A DNA stretch of 52,034 nt from Bradyrhizobium sp. S69 (GTDB taxonomy: Bacteria > Pseudomonadota > Alphaproteobacteria > Rhizobiales > Xanthobacteraceae): the NCBI RefSeq assembly GCF_009766005.1, contig NZ_LMUK01000025.1:73076-125109 (forward strand), given 5' to 3'. Made by a program: the position numbers and the translations under genes. The first letter of the stretch is position 1; each line of letters begins with the position of its first letter. Under the pieces are notes generated by a model, which saw nothing but the letters and a program-made list of their open reading frames with translations, did not search any database and had not been told where the DNA came from. Of the stretch, positions 15,013 to 22,751 are shown piece by piece.

Positions 15013-15903
15013 CTATAGCTCCAGCCGATAGACCCGTGTCGCGGTCGTGTTGAAAATCGCCTCGCGCTGGTCGGGCCGAAGCCGTTCCGCAGCACCTCGG
15101 AAGGCGCCGACCAGGTCGCGATAGCTGGTCCAGAGTTTCTCGATTGGAAAGTTCGATCCGAACAGGCAGCGCCCGGCGCCGAAGATCGCAACCGTGTCGG
15201 TTACGACATCGGCAATATGCGCGGGATCGTTGCGGTGGATGAAAGTGCCGAGCCCGGAAAGTTTCGACACGACATTGGGGCAGGCTGCGAGCCGCAGCAT
15301 TCCGGCGCGCCAGGCGGACCGTCCCTCGGGCGAAAGGTCCTCCAGCATACCGGCGTGCTGCAGGATAAAGGTCACGTCCGGGCAGGCTTCGGCGAGGGCC
15401 GCGGCATCCGTCATCTGTGGCGCGAACACTTGCAGATCGAAGCTCCAGCCATAGTCGGCGAGCCGTCCGATGTTGCGGCGGATAACGGGATCGGTGCAAA
15501 GGTCTGGACGCGCTGCAAAACGATACAGTTGGTTTTCATGCCAGTGCAGTTGCATACGCGCGCCGTGCACCAGCGGGTAACGCGCCAGACGATCGAGCTG
15601 CGGGCGTACGTCGTCGATGCTAAAGTCGGCATAGGCGACGATAGCGTGCGGCCAACCGCTCTCGTTCGCGGTCTGCTGCACCCAGGCGGTTTCGTCCTCG
15701 AAGCGGCTGTTGGCCCAGTTGGTCTGCACATAGACCGAGCGGACCACGTCTGAACCTGCGAGATCGTCGAGATATTCGCCGATCGGATAGTCGCGTCGGA
15801 TCGGCTCATAAGGGCCGAAGATGCGAGGCTGCATCGGCCCGCTCAGCCAGGGCAGGTCGTCCCGGCGCCAGATATGATGATGCCCGTCGACAATAGCCGT
15901 CAT
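15013..15903 (-). CDS. Amidohydrolase 2 family (PDC hydrolase/fuconolactonase-like)
   Basis: A 296-aa TIM-barrel metal-dependent hydrolase. The N-terminal metal motif is IVDGHHHIWRRDD (H-x-H), later sites are VQTNWANSR, LQHAGML and FGSNFPIEKLW (the C-terminal Asp is replaced by Asn in G-S-N-F-P, as in the lactone hydrolase subgroup). Relatives hydrolyse lactones such as 2-pyrone-4,6-dicarboxylate or L-fucono-1,5-lactone. The start overlaps the stop of the upstream VWA gene by 4 bp (ATGA), so it is in the same operon. Confidence 0.88.
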   Translation of the reverse strand: MTAIVDGHHHIWRRDDLPWLSGPMQPRIFGPYEPIRRDYPIGEYLDDLAGSDVVRSVYVQTNWANSRFEDETAWVQQTANESGWPHAIVAYADFSIDDVRPQLDRLARYPLVHGARMQLHWHENQLYRFAARPDLCTDPVIRRNIGRLADYGWSFDLQVFAPQMTDAAALAEACPDVTFILQHAGMLEDLSPEGRSAWRAGMLRLAACPNVVSKLSGLGTFIHRNDPAHIADVVTDTVAIFGAGRCLFGSNFPIEKLWTSYRDLVGAFRGAAERLRPDQREAIFNTTATRVYRLEL

Positions 15904-17018
15904 GCCGCCGCCCTGTTCCCGAGCGTCAAAAGATGCGAGATGATCGCAATGCTCGATCCACCATCGACCAGATCATCGACGAAGCGCCGGATCGCAATCA
16001 GAGCCTCGGTTTGCGGTTTGAAGCCGGCGCCTGTGGCCAGGGGTGTCAGCCAGCTCAGGCGCCAGGCCCGGCGCGACAATTTCGCGACGGCGTCGCGCAA
16101 GGCGGAGGGGTCGCCGCGCTCCAGCCCATCGGAGACCACGATCACGGCGGCGCCGCGCGCGTAGCTGCCGAACCGCGGCACCGCCAGGAAAGCCTGCAGC
16201 GCGTCGCCGATGCGGGTGCCGCCGTCCCAATCGCTGACCAGATGCGCGGCCGCGAACAGCGCCTGCTCGCGACGCTTCAGGCGCAGCGCGCGCGTCACGC
16301 GGGTCAGCCGTGTTCCGAACGTGAACACCTCGACATTGGGAGCCGCCTGCAACAGGGCATGCGCGAGCTTCATATTATCTTCGGTGCGCCCTTTCATCGA
16401 ACCGGAAACGTCGATCAGGAGCAGGACCTTGCGTGGCCGCGCCCGTCGCTTCAGGCGCCCTAATCGCAGCACTTCGCCGTCATTGCGCACGCTGTCGCGC
16501 AGGGTACGGCGAAGATCGGCCCACGGGCCGCGCCGGGCCCGCATGCGTCGATGGCCTCGCCGTCGCGGCAGGCGCGCGGGCGCCTCGCGGGAGAGGCGAC
16601 GCAATGCGTCGTTGGTTGTGTCCTGCGCGAACCGGCGTTCGACCAGCGCTTCGGCGCGCGCGGCGGCAAGACCCGACTCGTTGGCCTCGTCGGCCAACAG
16701 GGCTTCGTCCTCGCCGTGTCCTTCCTCCTGCAGCCGAACGACCTCGTCGTCCTCGCCTCCTGGCTGGTCGATCTCTTCGCTGCCGACGAAATGGATGTCG
16801 AACAGCCGGTTGTAGGTCGCGCGCCGCTCGGGCGGCGGGGCAAGGGTCGCCAGCCCCGCGCGGCGGATTTCGTCCAGGCTTCGCGGTCCCAATAGTTCGA
16901 TCGCCGCCAGAAACGCGATAGTTTGTTCGGGTGCTATGGCGAAATCGTTGGCGCGCAACAGCGCGGCAAAGGAAACGAAAACACGGGCTGCGCGCGGCAA
17001 TTGCAATTCGTCGTTCAC
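15900..17018 (-). CDS. VWA-domain protein, CoxE-like
   Basis: A 372-aa protein. The N-terminal helical part (1-110) includes FVSFAALLRANDFAIAPEQT, typical of CoxE relatives. A central Glu/Asp-rich then Arg-rich segment is followed by a von Willebrand A domain (about 190-350) with the MIDAS sequence LLIDVSGSMKGRTED, the Thr of DWDGGTRIGDAL and the Asp of VVSDGLERGD. CoxE works with the MoxR ATPase CoxD in metal-site maturation of the CO dehydrogenase family. Overlaps the MoxR gene by 4 bp. Confidence 0.87.
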   Translation of the reverse strand: MNDELQLPRAARVFVSFAALLRANDFAIAPEQTIAFLAAIELLGPRSLDEIRRAGLATLAPPPERRATYNRLFDIHFVGSEEIDQPGGEDDEVVRLQEEGHGEDEALLADEANESGLAAARAEALVERRFAQDTTNDALRRLSREAPARLPRRRGHRRMRARRGPWADLRRTLRDSVRNDGEVLRLGRLKRRARPRKVLLLIDVSGSMKGRTEDNMKLAHALLQAAPNVEVFTFGTRLTRVTRALRLKRREQALFAAAHLVSDWDGGTRIGDALQAFLAVPRFGSYARGAAVIVVSDGLERGDPSALRDAVAKLSRRAWRLSWLTPLATGAGFKPQTEALIAIRRFVDDLVDGGSSIAIISHLLTLGNRAAA

Positions 17019-17896
17019 GCGACGGCCTCCGCAAGCAGCGCATCCAGCCGACCGGAGATGAAGGTGAGATCTTCCTCGTCCTTGAGGGCGACCCCGATTG
17101 ATCGCTTGAACGCATCCGGCCAGCGGGCGCCGATCTTGTGCAGCAGCGTGGCGGCTTCCGCCCAGTCCACCGCTTCGGCGATGCCCGGCGCCTTGCTCAA
17201 CGGTTCCCGTCGCAGCTTGCCGACGGCGGCGATGACAGCATGCGCGGTCGACTCGGCGACGCTCGACGCCCGCATCATCACGATGCGTGCCTCACGCTCA
17301 GCGGTGGGATAATCGATCCAGTGATAGACGCAGCGGCGGCGCAGCGCTTCGTGCAGGTCGCGGGTGCGGTTCGACGTCAGCACGACGACGGGGCGTTCCG
17401 CCGCGCGTATCGTGCCGCGCTCGGGGATGGAGATCTGGAAGTCGGACAGGAATTCGAGCAGAAACGCCTCGAACTCTTGGTCGGCGCGATCGATTTCATC
17501 GATCAGCAAGACGGTGGAATCCGGTGCGCGCAATGTTGCGAGCATGGGCCGTTCGATCAAATAGGCCTCGCCATAGATATCGATGCTCTCTTCGCCTGCC
17601 TGCCGGATCGCCAGCATCTGGCGCGGATAATTCCACTCGTAGAGCGCGGCCGCGGCGTCGATGCCTTCATAGCATTGCAGGCGGATCAAGCGGCGACCGA
17701 GCACGGCCGCGATCGCCTTGGCGGCTTCGGTCTTTCCTACTCCAGGTGCTCCTTCCAGAAGCAGCGGCTTGCCAAGTGCAAGCCCGAGATAGGCCGCGGT
17801 TGCGACGCCTTCATCTGCCAGGTAATAGGCCGCCCGCAGCGCCTTCTCCAGCGCCTCCGGACTGTCGATTCCAACGATGCTGCTGCGGACGGGCAT
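17015..17896 (-). CDS. MoxR-family AAA+ ATPase, CoxD-like
   Basis: A 293-aa AAA+ chaperone-type ATPase. Walker A is GAPGVGKTEA (about 49-58), Walker B VLLIDEIDRAD, sensor 1 VLTSNRTRDLHEALRRRC with arginine finger, and sensor 2 region PGIAEAVDWAEA. CoxD-type ATPases act on the apo form of Mo hydroxylases together with CoxE, helping to insert the sulfido or Cu ligand. It sits 9 bp after the split large subunit and overlaps the VWA gene, matching the coxD-coxE order. Confidence 0.9.
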   Translation of the reverse strand: MPVRSSIVGIDSPEALEKALRAAYYLADEGVATAAYLGLALGKPLLLEGAPGVGKTEAAKAIAAVLGRRLIRLQCYEGIDAAAALYEWNYPRQMLAIRQAGEESIDIYGEAYLIERPMLATLRAPDSTVLLIDEIDRADQEFEAFLLEFLSDFQISIPERGTIRAAERPVVVLTSNRTRDLHEALRRRCVYHWIDYPTAEREARIVMMRASSVAESTAHAVIAAVGKLRREPLSKAPGIAEAVDWAEAATLLHKIGARWPDAFKRSIGVALKDEEDLTFISGRLDALLAEAVA

Positions 17897-17905
17897 GCCT
17901 CGACC

Positions 17906-18928
17906 TCAGCGCCGCGTCTGCGGTCGCGCGCCGCCCTGAGCCTTGATCGCCCGCAATACCCTTTCCGGCGTGATCGGCAGCTCGTCCATCCGCACCCCGA
18001 CGGCGTTGAAGATCGCATTGGCCACCGCCGGCAGCACCGGATTGGCGCACATTTCTCCAGGCCCCTTGGCGCCGAACGGTCCGTCGGCCGCCGGACGTTC
18101 CAGCACCGCGATATCGTGCGGGCAGATGTCTCCGGGGCCGGGCATCACATATTCGACGAAGTCGCGCGGCCCATGGACCGGATCTGGATAATAGGGTTCG
18201 GGCGTCTCGTACAGCGCGTGGCTGATCCCCATCCAGGCGCCGCCGACCAGTTGTTGTTCGACCAGCCGCGGATTGAGGGCGCGCCCCAACTCATAGGCGC
18301 TGTCCATCCGCACCATCGCGACTTCGCCGGTCTCGTCGTCGACGTCAACCTCTGCGACCAAACAGGCATGCGCGTAGCAGGTGGCGGGCGACATTTCGCC
18401 GGTCTCCGGATCGACCGCGGAAAGCGGCACCAGAAAGATACCGCGTCCCGAGATCGTCTTGCCCTGCTTGAACTGTGCGGCGATGGCGACGTCCTTGGTC
18501 GAGATCGACCGATGCGGCGCGCCCTTCACGTGAATGTTGCCGCGGCCGTCGGTCTCGAGGTCGGCGGCATTGACTTCGAGCTCCTCGGCCGCGGCCTCCA
18601 TCATGACGCCACGCGCCTCTTTCGCTGCAGCCATCACCGCGTTGCCGACGCGATGCGTGCCGCGCGAGGCGAACGAGCCCATGCAGTGCGGCCCGGTGTC
18701 GGAATCCGCGGTGTCGACATAGACATCTTCGACCGGCACGCCGAGCGCCTCGGCGCAGATCTGCCGCGTCACCGACTTCATGCCCTGGCCGAGGTCGATC
18801 GAGGAAAGCGATACGGTGAATTTTCCGCTGGGATTCGAGTGAACCAGCGCTTGGCTGGGGTCGCCACCGAGGTTCATGCCGATGGGATAATTGATCGAAG
18901 CGATGCCGCGTCCGCGATGTCTAGTCAT
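17906..18928 (-). CDS. Molybdenum hydroxylase large subunit, C-terminal half
   Basis: A 340-aa protein equal to the C-terminal part of a CoxL/XdhB-type Moco subunit. Starts MTRHRGRGIASINYPIGMNLGG, then SLSSIDLGQGMKSVTRQICAEALGV (second Moco domain), YAHACLVAEVDVDDETGEV, and the end with GAKGPGEMCANPVLPAVANAI carrying the conserved Gly-Glu of the active site. It lacks the first Moco domain, which is encoded by the preceding gene in another frame. AGGAGG, eight bases before the ATG and lying inside the end of the previous gene, shows that it is translated separately. Predicted to assemble with that gene product, the FAD subunit and the 2Fe-2S subunit. Confidence 0.9.
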   Translation of the reverse strand: MTRHRGRGIASINYPIGMNLGGDPSQALVHSNPSGKFTVSLSSIDLGQGMKSVTRQICAEALGVPVEDVYVDTADSDTGPHCMGSFASRGTHRVGNAVMAAAKEARGVMMEAAAEELEVNAADLETDGRGNIHVKGAPHRSISTKDVAIAAQFKQGKTISGRGIFLVPLSAVDPETGEMSPATCYAHACLVAEVDVDDETGEVAMVRMDSAYELGRALNPRLVEQQLVGGAWMGISHALYETPEPYYPDPVHGPRDFVEYVMPGPGDICPHDIAVLERPAADGPFGAKGPGEMCANPVLPAVANAIFNAVGVRMDELPITPERVLRAIKAQGGARPQTRR

Positions 18929-18930
18929 GA

Positions 18931-20514
18931 TCAGCGCCTCCTGTTGCCGAAGACGGAAGAAAAGCGTGTGGCGCCATGCGACGGCGCTGGTGGTCTCGGG
19001 GGAGGGGGCGGCGCCGGCGGCGGAGCAGGCGGCTCGTGGCTCGATGCCGCCGGCGCCCGGTCGTAACTCGTGCGCTGCTGTGAAGCTGCCGCGCGCGGGG
19101 TGCTCGGCTCGCGCGGGGTCAGCGGTATCGCCGCCCGGATGCCGCCGCCGCCTTCAAGCGACGACATTCGCTTGAACTCCTCGCGCAATGGCCACTTGGC
19201 CTTTTCGGCCGCGACCTGCACGCATTCGATCAGGGCGGTGTTCTTTGCCTCGCGCCGGTGCGCCTTCATGTCGCCGTCGCGATAGGCATTGAGGATGCGA
19301 AACTCCATAGGGTCCATGCCGACGATATGGGCAAGCTTGTCCATCTGGCATTCGATCGCAAAGTCCATCGCCGTGACCCCGAAACCGCGCATCGCGGTCG
19401 CCGGCGTACGGTTGGTGAACACGCAATAGATGTCGCCATAGACGTTGGGGATCGCATAAGGCCCGGGCAGATGCGCGGCGCATTTGACCACGGCATAGCT
19501 GGAAAGCCGCGTATAGGCGCCGCTGTCAAAATAGGCGCGAACCTTTCGCGCGACGATGCGGCCGTCACGCATGACGCCATCCTGGATATAGATGCGTTCG
19601 GCGCCCCGCGGCGGACCGTACTGCATCTCCTCCTCACGGCCGAACACATAGCGCACCGGCCGCCCGGTCAACATCGCGCCGAGGATGGAGAGGGGTTCGG
19701 TGAGCGTGTCGACCTTGCCGCCAAATCCGCCACCGACGGTGCCGCCGATGAAGTGGAAGGTGTTGGAGGGCACGTCGAGGATCTTGGCGCAGGTGTCGAG
19801 CGAGAAGAACAGCGCCTGCGTCGAGGTATAGACGACATAGCGTCCGTTGGTATCGGGTGCTGCGATCGAACCGTTGGTTTCGGTCGGCGCATGCTCGATC
19901 GGCGCCATCTGATAGCGCTGATCGAGCACGTGATCGGCTTCCGCGAGCGCGCGATCGACGTCCCCGAAGCGCAGCTTCTGGTGATCGTAGATGTCGTGAT
20001 AGGTAAACGTGTTCTTGGGGTAGGTCTCGTTGACCACGGGAGCGCCGGGTTTCAGCGCTTCCTCGACGTCGAACACGGTAGGCAGCGGTTCGTAGTCGAC
20101 CCTCAGCTTGGCGATGGCTTCATAGGCCTCGCGCGGACTATCGGCGACCACCGCGACGATCGGCTCGCCCTTGTAGCGCACCTTGTCGACCGCCAGCGTC
20201 GGCTCGTCGTCCTTGCCGAAATTGATCAGGCTGAGCAGCGTGTTGAGGTTGCGCGGCACGTCGCTGCCACGGATGATACGGCGCACGCCCGGCGAACGTT
20301 CCGCCTCGGTCGTATCGATCCGGCGCAATCGGGCGTGGGCGTGTGCGCTGCGCAGCACCTTGAGATGCAGCATGCCCTGCAGCTTGTGGTCGTCGAAATA
20401 GGTGGAGGTTCCCGTGACATGGCCCAGCATGTCCTGGCGTTGCGTACCTTTGCCGACTTCCTTGAGGTTGTCGTCGCGCTCGTCGGCGAAGATGTCCTTG
20501 CGTAATTCCAGCAT
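18931..20514 (-). CDS. Molybdenum hydroxylase large subunit, N-terminal half with Pro-rich tail
   Basis: A 527-aa protein. Residues 1-450 match the N-terminal a/b hammerhead and first Moco domain of XDH-like large subunits: DMLGHVTGTSTYFDDHK, VRYKGEPIVAVVADS, GGTVGGGFGGKVDTL (Moco dithiolene loop), and TPATAMRGFGVTAMDFA. The active-site loop is R-G-F-G-type as in xanthine-dehydrogenase-like enzymes, not the CO dehydrogenase AYRCSFR loop. Residues 451-527 are a low-complexity tail with a Pro tract (about 495-512) and a basic end, GATRFSSVFGNRRR. The stop is 2 bp before the ATG of the C-terminal half, in a different frame. It is the third of the co-directional subunit genes, after FAD and 2Fe-2S. 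Confidence 0.9.
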   Translation of the reverse strand: MLELRKDIFADERDDNLKEVGKGTQRQDMLGHVTGTSTYFDDHKLQGMLHLKVLRSAHAHARLRRIDTTEAERSPGVRRIIRGSDVPRNLNTLLSLINFGKDDEPTLAVDKVRYKGEPIVAVVADSPREAYEAIAKLRVDYEPLPTVFDVEEALKPGAPVVNETYPKNTFTYHDIYDHQKLRFGDVDRALAEADHVLDQRYQMAPIEHAPTETNGSIAAPDTNGRYVVYTSTQALFFSLDTCAKILDVPSNTFHFIGGTVGGGFGGKVDTLTEPLSILGAMLTGRPVRYVFGREEEMQYGPPRGAERIYIQDGVMRDGRIVARKVRAYFDSGAYTRLSSYAVVKCAAHLPGPYAIPNVYGDIYCVFTNRTPATAMRGFGVTAMDFAIECQMDKLAHIVGMDPMEFRILNAYRDGDMKAHRREAKNTALIECVQVAAEKAKWPLREEFKRMSSLEGGGGIRAAIPLTPREPSTPRAAASQQRTSYDRAPAASSHEPPAPPPAPPPPPRPPAPSHGATRFSSVFGNRRR

Positions 20515-20525
20515 GACGGTTTCCT

Positions 20526-21005
20526 TCAGGCGCGTGCCCGCCCGCCGGCAGCGGCGGCGAGCACGGCATTGATGATCGGCTCATAGCCGGTGCAACGGCA
20601 GATATTGCCGGAGATGGCCTCGACCACTTCGTCGCGGCTCGGTGTCGGATTGCGATCCAGCAGCGCCTTTGCCGCCATCAGCATGCCCGGCGTGCAATAG
20701 CCGCACTGGGCTGCAAAGTGCTCCATGAAGGCGCGTTGCAATGGATGCAGATTGGGACCGTCCTTCAGTCCATCGAGCGTCTCGACGGCGCGTCCGGCCG
20801 CCGTTTCGGCGAGCGTCAGGCAGGACAGATGCAGCTCGCCGTCGATCAGCACCGAGCAGGCGCCGCAACCACCCTGACCGCAGCCGAATTTGGGCGTCAT
20901 GTCGCCGATGATCTCGCGCAGCGCGACCAACAGGTTGACGCCGCCGTCCACGAACAGGGCGACCTCGCGGCCATTATGATGAAATTGCAGGGCGGTCTTG
21001 GGCAT
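20526..21005 (-). CDS. Molybdenum hydroxylase [2Fe-2S] subunit
   Basis: A 159-aa electron-transfer subunit of the CoxS/XdhC type. The plant-type ferredoxin cluster is ligated by C42, C47, C50 and C62 (FGCGQGGCGACSVLIDG). The proximal helical-domain cluster is ligated by C101, C104, C136 and C138 (CGYCTPGM and NICRCTGY). Start MPKTALQFHH at 21005. It accepts electrons from the Moco site and passes them to FAD. Lies between the FAD subunit (19-bp gap) and the large-subunit N-terminal half (11-bp gap). Confidence 0.95.
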   Translation of the reverse strand: MPKTALQFHHNGREVALFVDGGVNLLVALREIIGDMTPKFGCGQGGCGACSVLIDGELHLSCLTLAETAAGRAVETLDGLKDGPNLHPLQRAFMEHFAAQCGYCTPGMLMAAKALLDRNPTPSRDEVVEAISGNICRCTGYEPIINAVLAAAAGGRARA

Positions 21006-21024
21006 GATGATCCCTATTACAATC

Positions 21025-21843
21025 CTATTCCTGGCCGGACAGCAGGCGGCGCAGATGGACGCCGGCGACCTCCCGGCGATACCAGGCGCTGGCGAGGGCA
21101 CTGTCGGTGGGCGAGGTCCCCTCCGCGATCGCAGCCGCGGCGGCGCTGATGGCCGAACTATCGAGCGAGCGCCCCTCCAGCGCGCGCTCGGCAGCACGTG
21201 CGCGGATTTGGGTCGCTGCCATCGAGCCCAGCGCAATGCGCGCCCCCGAAATGCGTCCACTGCTGACCGGCAAATGCGCAGCCAGCGTGATCACCGAACC
21301 GCCCTTGGGCTTGATGCGGGCGACCTTTCGATAGCGGAACGCGTCGGCGCTGGCCGGCCTCTGACAGGAGATCGCAAGCACGAGCGCGCCGTTCTGCCGG
21401 TCACGCGATTGCAGGAATTCCTCGATCGGCAGGTCGCGGGTGCCGAGGCCGCCTTGCATGGCGATGGTTGCATCGAGCGCCAGCAGCGCGACGGTGAAGT
21501 CACCAAAGGGACTGGGTGCGAACAGATTGCCCCCTACGGTTCCCATATTGCGCACCGCCGGCCCACCGATCGAGCGGGCGGGGGCGTGGAGAAAGCCGAG
21601 GTCGCGTTCCGCCAGAATGCGGGCGAACGTCACGCCCGCTCCGATCGTGACGCGCAAGTTCGTCACTTCGATCCGCGCCAGCGCCTGATCGGTCGCGCGC
21701 ACGACGGTCGAGACCGAGATGTCGCCTTCGTTGAGCGCGCGCATCACAAGGGTGCCGCCGCCGAGATAACGCGCGCTCCGGTCGGACGACAAGGCTGCCG
21801 CAGCTTCGCCTGAAGTCGCGAATGTCTTGACGGTGACGGTCAT
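21025..21843 (-). CDS. Molybdenum hydroxylase FAD-binding subunit
   Basis: A 272-aa medium subunit of the CoxM type. FAD-binding motifs are ARYLGGGTLVMRAL (after the N-terminal strand), TIGAGVTFARI and GGPAVRNMGTVGGNLFAPSPFGD, with the C-terminal CO_deh_flav_C region (KPKGGSVITLAAHLPVSSGRISGARIALGSMA). It is the electron exit site of the enzyme, to quinone, NAD or oxygen depending on subtype. First Mo-enzyme subunit in the operon, 16 bp after a CoxG-like gene. Confidence 0.93.
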   Translation of the reverse strand: MTVTVKTFATSGEAAAALSSDRSARYLGGGTLVMRALNEGDISVSTVVRATDQALARIEVTNLRVTIGAGVTFARILAERDLGFLHAPARSIGGPAVRNMGTVGGNLFAPSPFGDFTVALLALDATIAMQGGLGTRDLPIEEFLQSRDRQNGALVLAISCQRPASADAFRYRKVARIKPKGGSVITLAAHLPVSSGRISGARIALGSMAATQIRARAAERALEGRSLDSSAISAAAAAIAEGTSPTDSALASAWYRREVAGVHLRRLLSGQE

Positions 21844-21859
21844 GATCTCGGCTCCATTG

Positions 21860-22303
21860 TCATGCGGCGGCCTTCAAATGCTGTCGGATCGCCTCGAACC
21901 CGGCCTGGTAGATCTGTTCCGCAACCATTCGGGTGAGGCCGTCGGCATCTCCGGGGCGCGTCGTGAACCTGGATTCCCATTGCCAGAAGGTGCGGTCACC
22001 GTCGGTGACCGGAAGCAGCCGGACATGCGCCACATAGTTGAACATCGGAATCGGCGTATCGAGCAGGCAATAGCTGAACGATTGCTCGAGATCGGACAGC
22101 GCCAGCAACTGCTCGCGCAGTTCCGAGCCGTCCTTCAGCTTGAAGCGGCGGACGCAGCCGATCTTGTCGGATGCCTGCGCCCGCTCGATGGCGCTGGTCG
22201 CGACTTCGGGATGCCAACGGTCGTGGCCGTTGAAGTCGCGCAACAGGTTCCAGACCGTGTCTGTCGGCGCGTTCAGGACCGTGCTTTTGACGATATGCGG
22301 CAC
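21860..22303 (-). CDS. SRPBCC-family protein, CoxG/polyketide-cyclase-like (copy 2)
   Basis: A 147-aa START/Bet v1-type hydrophobic-pocket protein. Starts MPHIVKSTVLNAPTDTVWNLLRDFNGHDRWHPE, ends AEQIYQAGFEAIRQHL. GTG 22303 is the likely start, with GGAGG eight bases before it and one base after the stop of copy 1. Shares the order DKIGCVR-F-L-DG-R-E-LL-LSD with copy 1, so the two arose by tandem duplication. In CO dehydrogenase clusters a CoxG protein anchors or serves the Mo enzyme; here two paralogues stand just before the FAD subunit gene. Confidence 0.85.
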   Translation of the reverse strand: MPHIVKSTVLNAPTDTVWNLLRDFNGHDRWHPEVATSAIERAQASDKIGCVRRFKLKDGSELREQLLALSDLEQSFSYCLLDTPIPMFNYVAHVRLLPVTDGDRTFWQWESRFTTRPGDADGLTRMVAEQIYQAGFEAIRQHLKAAA

Positions 22304-22304
22304 G

Positions 22305-22742
22305 CTAGCCTCCGAAAGCGCGCTTGAGGGCGTCGAAGCCGCCCTGAAACACACCGCCGCCGATATTGTTGACGAGTTCGCTTTCCCGCTCGGGTGCACA
22401 GTCGAATTCCGCGGTCCATTCCAGGAACGTCTGGTCGCCGTCGGTCACTGGCGTCAGCCGCAGGGTGGCGACGTAATTCTCGACCCCCATCGGGGATTCG
22501 AGGATGGAGTAGGTGCAGAACATGTCGTAGTCGGAGAGCCCGAGCAGTTTTTCGCGAATGCGATCCCCGTTGCGCAGCCGAAAGTCCCGCACGCATCCGA
22601 TCTTGTCGGCGGGCTCGCCGCCCTCGATGCGGCTTTCCGCGATCGCGGGATGCCAGTTCGGCATACCGTTGAAGTCGCGCACGCGGGCCCAGACGCGGTC
22701 GTTGCGGGCATTGACGATGGTGGAGACGTAGACCCTTGCCAT
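22305..22742 (-). CDS. SRPBCC-family protein, CoxG/polyketide-cyclase-like (copy 1)
   Basis: A 145-aa START-like protein. It reads MARVYVSTIVNARNDRVWARVRDFNGMPNWHPAI at the N-terminus, DKIGCVRDFRLRNGDRIREKLLGLSDYD in the middle, and VNNIGGGVFQGGFDALK at the end. It pairs with the next gene and belongs to the same operon as the giant flotillin 9 bp upstream. A role in binding a hydrophobic substrate or in Mo-enzyme maturation is possible; the sequence does not decide. Confidence 0.85.
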   Translation of the reverse strand: MARVYVSTIVNARNDRVWARVRDFNGMPNWHPAIAESRIEGGEPADKIGCVRDFRLRNGDRIREKLLGLSDYDMFCTYSILESPMGVENYVATLRLTPVTDGDQTFLEWTAEFDCAPERESELVNNIGGGVFQGGFDALKRAFGG

Positions 22743-22751
22743 GGCGCCAAC

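Noticed and set aside
17138..19066. Long plus-strand open frame of 642 codons opposite the MoxR and Mo-hydroxylase genes
   Set aside because: Antisense shadow of highly biased GC-rich genes; no domain, no ribosome binding site, and the opposite strand holds clear conserved motifs.
17906..21843. Reading of the Mo enzyme as a carbon monoxide dehydrogenase
   Set aside because: The active-site loop is TAMRGFG and not AYRCSFR or AYRGAGR, so the Cu-binding Cys is absent.
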